A DNA stretch of 27,511 bases from a virus. Location of the stretch: positions 1 through 27,511 of the IMG/VR virus record IMGVR_UViG_3300030107_006010. One strand, 5' to 3'. Every line of letters begins with the position of its first letter. Position 1 is the stretch's first letter. The translations under genes and the position numbers were made by a program. Of the stretch, positions 22,355 through 27,511 are shown one piece after another. The notes beneath the pieces are model-generated. The model saw only the letters and a program-made list of their open reading frames with translations, searched no databases and was not told where the DNA came from.

Positions 22355-22438
22355 TGGGGAGAGATAACCTCAAAAGTCCAGCAGCAGATTCCCTTCGCTG
22401 CCGAACTCCTTTGGTTTAATTGACAACTCTCCCCACCA
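22355..22438 (+). ncRNA. Structured RNA between ssb and the next gene (unclassified)
   Basis: The 102-base gap holds a long foldable element. TGGGGAGAG (22355-22363) and CTCTCCCCA (22427-22435) form a perfect 9-bp outer stem. Inside, AACC (22366-22369) pairs with GGTT (22413-22416) and AAAG (22373-22376) with CTTT (22409-22412). GCAGC (22381-22385) with GCTGC (22397-22401) makes the apical hairpin. The 3' end reads CCCCACCA, so size and ends resemble a tRNA, but no T-arm or anticodon arm can be formed. The ribosome site GGAG (22443-22446) of the next gene lies just behind. It could be a regulatory leader, an RNA decoy or a processed ncRNA. Confidence 0.6.
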
Positions 22439-22451
22439 TTTTGGAGAATAA

Positions 22452-22787
22452 ATGAAGATAAAAAACGTAAAGAAAAAAGTTACTGAAGTATTAGAGAAAT
22501 ACCCTCAATCAAGAGATAATGATATGTCATTACTTGCTATTATATGGAACGAGGAATTAGGTGGCAAGGATATAACAGATACTATGTCAGCTTTTGAACT
22601 ATTATGTTTATTATCTAGGAAAGAACTTAGCAATCCAGTATCTCTTTGGAGATGTAGGCAAAAGGTTCAAGAAGAAAATGAATCTTTAAGGGGAGAAAAA
22701 TGGAAGGTTAGGCAGGAGCATTCTAAGAATGTTGTGGGGGAGATTCGCACTTGGGATGCTCCTGAAAATCAAGGTAATCTATTTTAA
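22452..22787 (+). CDS. Conserved-looking phage protein of the replication region, unknown
   Basis: A 111-aa helical protein, basic overall. The part TEVLEKYPQSRDNDMSLLAI, followed by an IIWNEEL word, recalls a widely seen small phage protein of replication modules. A second helical part has the form ELLCLLSRKELSNPVSLWRC, followed by the strongly charged RQKVQEENESLRGEKWKVRQ. I cannot name the family or function. The 102-base leader with a folded RNA suggests separate control. Its stop overlaps the next start by TAATG. Confidence 0.62.
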   Translation: MKIKNVKKKVTEVLEKYPQSRDNDMSLLAIIWNEELGGKDITDTMSAFELLCLLSRKELSNPVSLWRCRQKVQEENESLRGEKWKVRQEHSKNVVGEIRTWDAPENQGNLF

Positions 22788-23026
22788 TGAGTACAGAATG
22801 GATCATAGATGTCTTTATAAGACAACATATGACCAAGCAGAAAGAATTAAATTCTGTTGATAATAATAGGTATTACCAAGATGATAAAATGTTTGTTTGT
22901 GATTGTTGTAATTCTGTATGGCAAACAGCATGGTATGGTGAGATAGATGTCTATAAAGATTTTCCAACTATAGGTAAAAAAACAAAAAGGATGCCAGGAC
23001 ATGAAAATTCAAAAAATAACCTGTAA
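22787..23026 (+). CDS. Small Cys-rich protein, unknown
   Basis: A 79-aa protein. The centre FVCDCCNSVWQTAWYGEID holds three Cys (38, 40, 41) in one knot and many aromatic residues, a pattern of a zinc-binding beta-turn. N-terminal residues are helical (EWIIDVFIRQHMTKQKELNS) and the C-terminus is basic (GKKTKRMPGHENSK). Only three Cys plus His are available, so Zn2+ binding would need a His ligand or a dimer. It overlaps the next gene by 26 bases. The function is unknown. Confidence 0.58.
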   Translation: MSTEWIIDVFIRQHMTKQKELNSVDNNRYYQDDKMFVCDCCNSVWQTAWYGEIDVYKDFPTIGKKTKRMPGHENSKNNL

Positions 23027-23144
23027 ACAATGTAAAGAAAAATTTACAGTCTATGTTAAAAAGAAACAAAAATTAATGGATTCTATAAAGAATAAGAGGT
23101 TTATTCCAAACTGCAAACAGCATGGAGGTAAAGATGAAAAATAA
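23001..23144 (+). CDS. 47-aa zinc-finger micro-protein
   Basis: A short basic protein with Cys pairs CKQC (C8, C11) and CKQH (C38, H41) separated by 26 residues: a C2-CH zinc-ribbon layout. Middle residues are Lys-rich (FTVYVKKKQKLMDSIKNK). The reading frame starts inside the end of the gene before and its own end overlaps the start of the next, an arrangement typical for real genes here. A ribosome site is weak (AGGA close to the ATG). Of its 47 residues 14 are Lys or Arg, so nucleic-acid binding is a fair guess. Confidence 0.55.
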   Translation: MKIQKITCKQCKEKFTVYVKKKQKLMDSIKNKRFIPNCKQHGGKDEK

Positions 23145-23295
23145 AACAACTGACTACATATTAGGAATGATTACTGGAATAGCTATTATGATAGCATTAT
23201 GGTCATGCACAAGTCCATTGAATGCAGATTATAACTATACAGATAGAGGTAGTAGTAAATACTTTCCATTATATGTAACTATAGTAGAGGAGTAG
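23134..23295 (+). CDS. 53-aa membrane or lipoprotein-like protein
   Basis: Residues 8-24 form one hydrophobic helix (YILGMITGIAIMIALWS), directly followed by Cys25 (LWSC). This resembles a lipobox, although Trp at -2 is unusual. The rest is polar and short (TSPLNADYNYTDRGSSKYFP, ending YVTIVEE). It may be a small outer-membrane-type lipoprotein (Rz1-like in size) or just a one-TM protein. Ribosome site GGAGG lies six bases upstream of the ATG. Its location in the early block, far from the lysozyme, argues against a spanin role. Confidence 0.6.
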   Translation: MKNKTTDYILGMITGIAIMIALWSCTSPLNADYNYTDRGSSKYFPLYVTIVEE

Positions 23296-23299
23296 AATA

Positions 23300-23410
23300 A
23301 TGACAGATGAAATGTACAATCTACTCTATATAATTGAAACTTTAACACAATGTATGCTATATATATTCTTGTGTATTACTTGTTGTGTTTGGATTAGGAG
23401 GGGTAAATGA
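23300..23410 (+). CDS. 36-aa membrane micro-protein
   Basis: After a polar start (MTDEMYNLLYIIETLTQ), residues 18-32 are hydrophobic with four Cys (CMLYIFLCITCCVWI), followed by the basic end RRGK. This follows the positive-inside rule for a single helix with the C-terminus in the cytoplasm. AGGAG lies upstream and the stop overlaps the methyltransferase start (ATGA), so both are translated together. No known family. Confidence 0.55.
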   Translation: MTDEMYNLLYIIETLTQCMLYIFLCITCCVWIRRGK

Positions 23411-24339
23411 ATGTAAATTTATTTGGAGAAGTGATAGAAGAAAAAACTGAATTGAAAAAAGAGTTCATAATACCACCATTTTCAATTTTTGATACTGCAA
23501 GTGGGGATTGGCAAAGTAGAAAAAATAGATGGAAGTCAATAGGATTAAAGAGTGAAATAGGTAGAGAAAACAGCAATTCTAATCAAAGAATGACATCTGA
23601 TGGGAAAATGATTGGATTAAAATCAAAAAAAACATCTGCTATAAGATTAAGTCCAGTTGGAGAAGATATTACAAAAGACCCCTACATATCTATATTTGAC
23701 CCTGTTTTATGTGAGGTGATATATCATTGGTTCTGCAAAAAACAAGGAAATATACTTGACCCATTTGCAGGTGGTAGTGTTAGAGGTATAGTTGCTAATT
23801 ATTTAGATTATCATTATACTGGAATTGAATTAAGAGATGAACAAGTATTATCTAATGAAACACAAGGATTAGATATTGTTCCAAATAATATTCCTGAATG
23901 GATTATAGGAGATAGTAATAAGGAATTAGATAAAATGGATAGAGCATTTGATTTCATATTTAGTTGTCCTCCATATTATGATTTAGAGGTGTATTGTGAT
24001 GACCCTAATGATTTAAGTAATATGGATTATAATTCATTTAATAAGGTTTATGAATCAATTATCGCAAAATCTTGCAAATTGCTAAATAACAATAGATATG
24101 CTTGTTTTGTTGTTGGGAATTGTAGAGATAAAAATGGATATATGATGGATTTAGTAGGTACAACAATAAGAGCATTTGAAAAAGCAGGGTTGAAATTTTA
24201 TAATGATATAATATTAAGAAATCCAGTTGCAAGTGCAAGTATGAGAGCAAAGGGTAATATGACTTATAAAAAAGCAGTAAAAGTGCATCAAAATGTATTG
24301 GTTTTTGTTAAAGGAAATCCAAAAGAGATAGTGATTTAA
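23407..24339 (+). CDS. DNA methyltransferase (N6-adenine or N4-cytosine), orphan
   Basis: A 310-aa enzyme. The S-adenosylmethionine motif I is DPFAGGS (118-124) and the catalytic motif IV is CPPY (187-190, in FSCPPYYDLEVY). Motif I comes first with a short distance, so the order is of the gamma/alpha type. The N-terminal 100 residues (PPFSIFDTASGDWQSRKNRW; LSPVGEDITKDPYISIFDP) form a module common in phage methyltransferases of the ParB-linked group, here without a ParB domain. The first motif IV residue is Cys rather than D, N or S, which makes the target base uncertain. No restriction enzyme gene is near; it likely modifies phage DNA against host restriction. Confidence 0.88.
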   Translation: MNVNLFGEVIEEKTELKKEFIIPPFSIFDTASGDWQSRKNRWKSIGLKSEIGRENSNSNQRMTSDGKMIGLKSKKTSAIRLSPVGEDITKDPYISIFDPVLCEVIYHWFCKKQGNILDPFAGGSVRGIVANYLDYHYTGIELRDEQVLSNETQGLDIVPNNIPEWIIGDSNKELDKMDRAFDFIFSCPPYYDLEVYCDDPNDLSNMDYNSFNKVYESIIAKSCKLLNNNRYACFVVGNCRDKNGYMMDLVGTTIRAFEKAGLKFYNDIILRNPVASASMRAKGNMTYKKAVKVHQNVLVFVKGNPKEIVI

Positions 24340-24355
24340 TTAATAGGAGAAAAAG

Positions 24356-24553
24356 ATGAAGCCAAAACCAATTAATACATTAGATACAACTTTACAATCT
24401 AAAAAGATGAGTCTTGAAATACCAGTTGTTGGTAAGATAGAAAGTGATAGTGGTAATCACCTGTATGATGTGTTTTCAGTCATATTTGTTATTGCAGTAT
24501 TATATGTAGGTAAGAAATATTTAGATCAAATGATAGAAAAATTTAGGTTATAA
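24356..24553 (+). CDS. Small one-TM protein, unknown
   Basis: A 65-aa protein with a polar N-terminal half (TLDTTLQSKKMSLEIPVVGK) and one hydrophobic helix at residues 38-52 (YDVFSVIFVIAVLYVGKKYL) followed by a basic end (QMIEKFRL). Ribosome site TAGGAG lies upstream. The size and topology fit small membrane proteins of phage early regions, which may modify the envelope or block superinfection; no homologue is recognised. Confidence 0.6.
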   Translation: MKPKPINTLDTTLQSKKMSLEIPVVGKIESDSGNHLYDVFSVIFVIAVLYVGKKYLDQMIEKFRL

Positions 24554-24562
24554 GGAGCTAAC

Positions 24563-24898
24563 ATGGGAACTAGTATATTTGCTATAGAAAGGTCTGACAA
24601 AGTTTACTATGATGCTAATATAGAGAATGATGTTTACAATATATTAGAAAGGCTTGTTTCTAAATACTATTATTTATTATTTCATATAGAAAATTTAAAG
24701 AATGAACAAAGAAGTAACCCTGCTCTATTTTCAAAAGGGGGAAAAGGTGGAGAGCTTTATGGTAGTGAGCATATGCTTGAGTTTTTAATAGGTGGACTTT
24801 ATGGAGTAAGGGGAGTTGATTGGAATGATGTTTTAAACCTTGAAGAAGATTATAATTTTACAATTATCAATCCTTTATTTCAAAAACAAAATATTTAA
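24563..24898 (+). CDS. Hypothetical protein
   Basis: A 111-aa protein, predicted mixed helix and strand, rich in Tyr and Asn. Segments include NDVYNILERLVSKYYYLLFH, a probable helix, and a glycine-rich turn FSKGGKGGELYGSEHMLEF. It begins after AAGGAG. I see no membrane helix, no paired Cys and no enzyme motif. The neighbours are membrane and zinc-type micro-proteins, which says nothing about its job. Confidence 0.6.
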   Translation: MGTSIFAIERSDKVYYDANIENDVYNILERLVSKYYYLLFHIENLKNEQRSNPALFSKGGKGGELYGSEHMLEFLIGGLYGVRGVDWNDVLNLEEDYNFTIINPLFQKQNI

Positions 24899-24945
24899 AT
24901 AATTAAAATGGAGAGAGTATGATGCCTTATAAGGGAGAAAATATA

Positions 24946-25098
24946 ATGCCTAACTGTCCAAAATGTACTGCAACATTGTTTGAAACAGATGTGTTTAGAG
25001 GATGTGATGTAACAGAACCTGCATTAGCTTGTAGTAATCCAAGTTGTAATTTTATAGTATCAGATACTCTTGGAGAGTTCTTATATGATGATTGTTGA
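24946..25098 (+). CDS. Small zinc-ribbon protein
   Basis: A 50-aa protein (MPNCPKCTATLFETDVF at the start) with CPKC and CSNPSC (pairs of Cys 24 residues apart) plus a further Cys in the middle. It is a four-cysteine zinc-ribbon of the kind found in transcription-associated and regulatory micro-proteins. The start at 24946 has GGGAGAA 6-12 bases upstream. An in-frame ATG pair at 24919-24924, with GGAGAG upstream, is also possible and would add nine residues (MMPYKGENI). The end is YDDC, so the last Cys is the final residue. Confidence 0.6.
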   Translation: MPNCPKCTATLFETDVFRGCDVTEPALACSNPSCNFIVSDTLGEFLYDDC

Positions 25099-25125
25099 GA
25101 TTAATATGTATATCTGGATGATATA

Positions 25126-25335
25126 ATGGATCTAGCAGATAAATGCTCAATATGTGATAGCGAAATAGATGAAGATGCAGGAGATATTAAAGGTTATTTT
25201 GGAATTAGTACAGTTGCTTTTTGTGCTTGGTGTTATTCTTCATTAACTGATATGGTAATGCAATTAAATGGATTTAACGATATAGATACATTAGAAGAAA
25301 GAATTGAAGAAATAAAAGAGGATAGTAATGAGTAA
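25126..25335 (+). CDS. Small acidic zinc-ribbon protein
   Basis: A 69-aa protein with CSIC (C7, C10) and CAWC (C33, C36), separated by 22 residues, the classic four-cysteine zinc-ribbon. The C-terminal half is a strongly acidic helix (DTLEERIEEIKEDSNE). The ribosome site is weak. Its end overlaps the next start by 8 bases. An acidic helix fused to a zinc ribbon could be a protein-binding adaptor or a DNA mimic; no function is known. Confidence 0.65.
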   Translation: MDLADKCSICDSEIDEDAGDIKGYFGISTVAFCAWCYSSLTDMVMQLNGFNDIDTLEERIEEIKEDSNE

Positions 25336-25537
25336 ACAAAAATGTTCAGGGGAAAATTGTAAAAAAGAATCAGATTATGTAAGACCAATAACTGAACATT
25401 GGTGGGCAAGATTTGATTCATATAATATATATACTGGAGTTTATTGTGATGATTGTTATGATAATAACTATCCATATAGAAAAGACAGGTATTATGATCC
25501 ATCATATTGTGGTGAAAATTTAGAAGATGATATATAA
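25328..25537 (+). CDS. Small Cys-pair protein, aromatic-rich
   Basis: A 69-aa protein with a Cys pair at the start (CSGENC, C6 and C11) and CDDC (C40, C43), again a four-cysteine zinc-binding layout. Between them is an aromatic stretch (HWWARFDSYNIYTGVY). The C-terminus is acidic (CGENLEDDI). Translation is coupled to the gene before by overlap. Its last bases overlap the start of a membrane micro-protein in another frame. Confidence 0.62.
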   Translation: MSKQKCSGENCKKESDYVRPITEHWWARFDSYNIYTGVYCDDCYDNNYPYRKDRYYDPSYCGENLEDDI

Positions 25538-25613
25538 ACTTATAGCCATATATTTTTTAGCATGGCTAGTGGGATTTATTTTAGGTTACTTAATGGGAAG
25601 GGAACAAAGATGA
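25527..25613 (+). CDS. 28-aa single-TM micro-protein
   Basis: Almost the whole peptide is one hydrophobic helix (LIAIYFLAWLVGFILGYLMG), flanked by MIYK in front and REQR behind. It begins inside the preceding gene and its TGA overlaps the ATG of the replication initiator (ATGA), the junction used throughout this phage. The tail GFILGYLMG has a small-xxx-small pattern that favours helix pairing. No clear ribosome site is visible, so expression relies on coupling. A real gene is likely from the junction, but the peptide is very short. Confidence 0.5.
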   Translation: MIYKLIAIYFLAWLVGFILGYLMGREQR

Positions 25614-26488
25614 GAAATAGAATGATTAAGAAGGAGTTCTGGCATTCACACAGAATATTAAGTATAAGTCCATATGAACGACTTATGTTTATTGCTATGT
25701 TTAATGTAGCTGATGATGATGGGATCTTGAAAAATAGTGCTTTAACAATGAAGTCAGTATGCTATGCATGTGATGAAAATATAACAATTTCAATGGTAGA
25801 AGAATACATCAAGAACCTTCTTGGAGTAGGTTTAATCGAGCTAAATAATGAAAGAACTTTAATTAGAATCACAAATTGGAAAAATCACCAGAGAATTGAT
25901 AAAGCAACACCGAGCAGATATAAGTTCAAGAAGGCAATCTTGGAGGACTATGGGAATGATACAAGAATATTCCCGACCGAGTATACACCAAAGGAAGACA
26001 AAAGAAGACAAAAGAAGACAAAAGAAAAGAAAGAAACTGTTCAAGATAAAGCACTTGAACTATTTAATGAATTTTATGAATTATATAAAAGAAAGCAAGA
26101 TAGGAAAAGAGCATATACAGCATTTAAGAATCTAACTAGAAAGAATCAACTACTATGCATAGAGGGAGTTAAGAATTATAATAAATGGATTGAATTAAAC
26201 TCTATAGAGAGAAATATGATTAAATTACCAACGACTTATATTAATGGTGAATCTTGGACAGATATATTAGATACTGAGGTAAAAGATAAACCTGCGAAGG
26301 TGGAATATAAGTTAGATGCTACAGGTAATGCTGTGTTAGGATATTGTGCTAAGTGTAATACATCTGATTTCTATGATCCTTATAAAGTCCAGAATACTGA
26401 TAGTTACTGTTGTAATGCTGCATTATTACCAGAGAAGAAAGCTAATGGAACTTTATCACTAACAGATATAACGGAGAAATATCAATAA
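25610..26488 (+). CDS. Replication initiator, winged-helix (DnaD/phage O-like)
   Basis: A 292-aa protein. The N-terminal part NRMIKKEFWHSHRILSISPY, then ERLMFIAMFNVADDDG, is the typical start of phage replication initiators with a winged-helix domain. A basic hinge (KEDKRRQKKTKEKKE, encoded by three 10-bp repeats) joins a helical domain (YTAFKNLTRKNQLLCIEGVK). The C-terminus has CAKCNTSDF with a second CC, so a small zinc ribbon may end it. By analogy with lambda O it would bind origin repeats and recruit the helicase loader or helicase. Start 25610 is chosen over an upstream ATG at 25562 because of AAGGGA before it and the ATGA junction with the micro-protein. Confidence 0.78.
   Translation: MRNRMIKKEFWHSHRILSISPYERLMFIAMFNVADDDGILKNSALTMKSVCYACDENITISMVEEYIKNLLGVGLIELNNERTLIRITNWKNHQRIDKATPSRYKFKKAILEDYGNDTRIFPTEYTPKEDKRRQKKTKEKKETVQDKALELFNEFYELYKRKQDRKRAYTAFKNLTRKNQLLCIEGVKNYNKWIELNSIERNMIKLPTTYINGESWTDILDTEVKDKPAKVEYKLDATGNAVLGYCAKCNTSDFYDPYKVQNTDSYCCNAALLPEKKANGTLSLTDITEKYQ
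25994..26023 (+). repeat. Three 10-bp tandem repeats in the initiator gene
   Basis: GAAGACAAAA occurs three times without gap. The unit is not a multiple of three, so the reading frame shifts through it and the encoded hinge EDKRRQKKTKEKK is not a peptide repeat. A DNA-level origin of the repeat is therefore more natural than a protein-level one. In lambda the origin iterons also lie in the initiator gene. Confidence 0.6.
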
Positions 26489-26925
26489 TGGATAAGATAT
26501 ATATTGGAATAGATCCTGGTAAAGCAGGTGGTATATGCTTTCTAATGGATGATGAGATAAAGACTTTTAAATGTCCTGCAACTACTCATGATATGGCAGA
26601 GGAGTTAATATTAGCTAAAGATATTAGAAAATGTACTGCTATTGTAGAGAAGGTGCATTCTTTTCCAGGACAAGGGGTTGCTTCTACATTTAATTTTGGA
26701 TATAATTATGGAGTGTGGCTAGGTATCTTGTCTGCACTTAAAATACAACACCAGCTATGTTTACCTAGAAAATGGCAAAAGTATTATGGTGTTCCAAAGA
26801 TGGATAAGAAGGATAGAAAGAATTATCTTAAACAATTAGCACAGCAGCTATATCCTGATCATAAGGTTACTCTATACAATGCTGATGCAATACTACTTGC
26901 TAACTATCTTAAAAAAACTCATTAA
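26488..26925 (+). CDS. RuvC-like Holliday junction resolvase
   Basis: A 145-aa enzyme of the RNase H/RuvC fold. IGIDPGKAGG holds the first catalytic Asp (D9), VEKVHS the Glu (E54) and NADAILLANYL the last Asp (D133); a basic LPRKWQKYYG lies between. It would cut four-way or branched DNA symmetrically before packaging, or debranch replication intermediates. The start overlaps the initiator stop (TAATG). The final CAT-TAA is at the same time the first bases of the direct-repeat array behind it. Length and motifs match phage RuvC-like enzymes rather than bacterial RuvC (about 170 aa). Confidence 0.88.
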   Translation: MDKIYIGIDPGKAGGICFLMDDEIKTFKCPATTHDMAEELILAKDIRKCTAIVEKVHSFPGQGVASTFNFGYNYGVWLGILSALKIQHQLCLPRKWQKYYGVPKMDKKDRKNYLKQLAQQLYPDHKVTLYNADAILLANYLKKTH

Positions 26926-27047
26926 TCCTGAGAGAAAATATTAAAATAGATCCATTAATATTGAGCAAAAATATTAAAAATTATCATTAATCCTCACCAA
27001 AAATATTAGAAGGTCATTACTCCTGGAGCAAAATATTAGAGTGGTAT
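26920..27047. repeat. Four direct repeats, 30-33 bp, iteron-like array (candidate origin)
   Basis: Repeats start at 26920, 26953, 26985 and 27015 (distances 33, 32, 30). Each has a 24-base core that begins CATTA(A/C)T and ends in the invariant AAAATATTA; the middle is mostly CCTGAGCA-like, and the last 6-9 bases vary. The distances equal about three turns of DNA, so proteins would sit on one face. They lie right behind the initiator and resolvase genes and before an AT-rich stretch. This is the layout of a plasmid- or phage-type origin, but an operator array is also possible. Confidence 0.72.
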
Positions 27048-27284
27048 ATCCGTAGAAATGACCAAAAAGCAACATATTTTTACCTATTTTTTAACCTCTT
27101 TTTAATACCTTCTGAACTACCTTAAAAAGTATTTACAATACAATTTACAAACCTAATATTTTACTAAATTCCAAAATAAGTATTTTCCAAAATAGCCTAA
27201 AATTTTAAAGTCTTAAAAAACTCTGAAAATAGCCTATAAATAGAAATATCTTTTTTTTGTCCTTCATATGTATTTATTTTTGGG
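27048..27284. other. AT-rich non-coding stretch behind the repeat array
   Basis: This stretch shows no open frame of interest on either strand. It is rich in A- and T-runs (27104-27128, 27249-27258), and the word AAAATAGCCTA occurs twice (27189-27199 and 27226-27236). The composition fits an easily melted DNA-unwinding element next to iterons, or simply a promoter region for the gene at 27316. I found no hairpin with a T-run that would qualify as terminator. Confidence 0.5.
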
Positions 27285-27307
27285 TGTCAATTAAATCAAC
27301 AAAGGAG
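27285..27307 (+). promoter_or_regulatory. Leader shared with the early block
   Basis: TGTCAATTAA followed by CAAAGGAG is seen here with five extra bases between the two parts; at 20368-20385 the same two parts are adjacent. Both copies precede the first gene after a non-coding region. They may mark a common start-site or operator for two early transcripts. The -10 and -35 elements cannot be fixed here. Confidence 0.45.
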
Positions 27308-27315
27308 TTTTAAAA

Positions 27316-27474
27316 ATGAATAAACAGAAAATAATAAATGAATATTTAAAACAATTTAAAACAGATACAGAATGTTGTAAAGAGCCTTATATATACAATG
27401 TATATCAAGATAAAGATGGAAATTACAATTTAGACAATAGGGAAATTTGTTTTAATTGTTTAAATCATCATTAA
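27316..27474 (+). CDS. 52-aa Cys-pair micro-protein
   Basis: A small protein with CC (20, 21) and CFNC (45, 48) separated by 23 residues and a His pair at the end (LNHH), so a Zn2+ site is plausible. The N-terminus is helical and basic (NKQKIINEYLKQFKTDTE). AAAGGAG lies upstream. It resembles the gene at 20393 in Cys pattern, leader and position (first in its unit), so the two may be distant paralogues, although residue identity outside the Cys is low. Confidence 0.62.
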   Translation: MNKQKIINEYLKQFKTDTECCKEPYIYNVYQDKDGNYNLDNREICFNCLNHH

Positions 27475-27498
27475 ATAACAAATAAGGAAGGGAATAAA

Positions 27499-27511
27499 AT
27501 GAATAAATATT
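27499..27511 (+). CDS. Start of a further gene (cut by the window edge)
   Basis: ATG with a strong ribosome site AAGGAAGGGA just upstream; only four codons (MNKY) remain in the window. It is 24 bases behind the previous stop and continues the same operon. Nothing can be said of its product. Confidence 0.45.

Noticed and set aside
22356-22438. tRNA gene with encoded CCA behind ssb
   Set aside because: The acceptor-like stem and the CCA end are present, but the 17 bases before the 3' strand do not form a T-arm (no G53-C61 pair, no TTCRA loop), and no 5-bp anticodon stem with a 7-base loop fits. Kept only as an unclassified structured RNA.
23134-23410. Spanin pair (Rz/Rz1)
   Set aside because: The sizes and the lipobox-like LWSC suggest it at first, but the lysozyme is 19 kb away, the second peptide lacks a periplasmic coiled coil, and the genes do not overlap in the nested way of Rz/Rz1.
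25562-25609. Upstream ATG of the replication initiator (MASGIYF...)
   Set aside because: No ribosome site is present and the added residues are the out-of-frame shadow of the membrane micro-protein. The start at 25610 has AAGGGA and an ATGA junction.
26920-27047. CRISPR array
   Set aside because: The repeats differ at many positions and the parts between cores are only 6-9 bases, far too short for spacers. No cas genes are near; the Cas4-like nuclease lacks evident Fe-S cysteines and belongs to a recombination set.
1-27511. Lysogeny module (integrase, repressor, attachment site)
   Set aside because: No recombinase motifs, no HTH repressor of the cI type and no tRNA-linked repeat are visible. 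The palindrome at 1794 alone is not evidence. The rest of the genome is not seen.

Overview
The window is a piece of a tailed-phage genome (Caudoviricetes). It is strongly AT-rich (I judge about 30% GC), and almost every base is coding. Genes are tightly packed, with ATGA, TAATG or direct stop/start junctions and AGGAG-type ribosome sites. A tape measure protein and a tail tube protein, with no sheath gene seen, suggest a long non-contractile (siphovirus-like) tail. No integrase, repressor or tRNA is visible, so a lytic life style is likely but unproven. The host is unknown. The base composition and the style of the fibre-like proteins suggest a low-GC marine or freshwater bacterium. A dockerin-like domain on the largest tail protein is the only further clue.

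Layout. (1) 1-1736, minus strand: large terminase and the start of the portal gene. They are transcribed away from the rest of the virion genes, from a 116-base AT-rich divergent region that holds a perfect 22-bp palindrome. (2) 1853-20228, plus strand: scaffold-like protein, major capsid protein, a strong hairpin, small head proteins, a lysis-like cassette (GH24 lysozyme, one-TM protein, two small helical proteins), three beta-rich surface or fibre-like proteins, a 28-aa lysine-rich peptide, head-tail connector, an intact staphylococcal-nuclease-like enzyme, tail terminator candidate, tail tube, tail assembly chaperone with a convincing -1 frameshift site, tape measure, a 1347-aa tail-tip protein ending in a dockerin-like domain, and two further tail proteins. 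A rho-independent terminator closes this block at about 20310. (3) 20331-26925, plus strand: the early/replication block. It begins at a 9-bp tandem-repeat promoter region and encodes RecB/Cas4-like nuclease, SSB-like protein, a gamma-order DNA methyltransferase, a winged-helix replication initiator, a RuvC-like resolvase, and many very small proteins. Most of the small proteins carry Cys pairs or a single membrane helix. (4) 26920-27284: non-coding, with four direct repeats of about 32 bp followed by an AT-rich stretch; this is the best candidate for a replication origin. (5) 27285-27511: a new gene set that begins with the same leader motif as the early block.

How the parts work together: the left part packages DNA and builds the particle. 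The chaperone frameshift would set the ratio of two chaperone forms around the tape measure. The right part provides initiation (initiator plus repeat array), ssDNA protection, recombination and resolution (nuclease, SSB, RuvC-like) and DNA modification.

The items most worth a second look are the dockerin-like tail tip, the iteron-like array, the folded RNA between ssb and the next gene, the frameshift signal, the nuclease gene inside the connector operon, and the set of micro-proteins.
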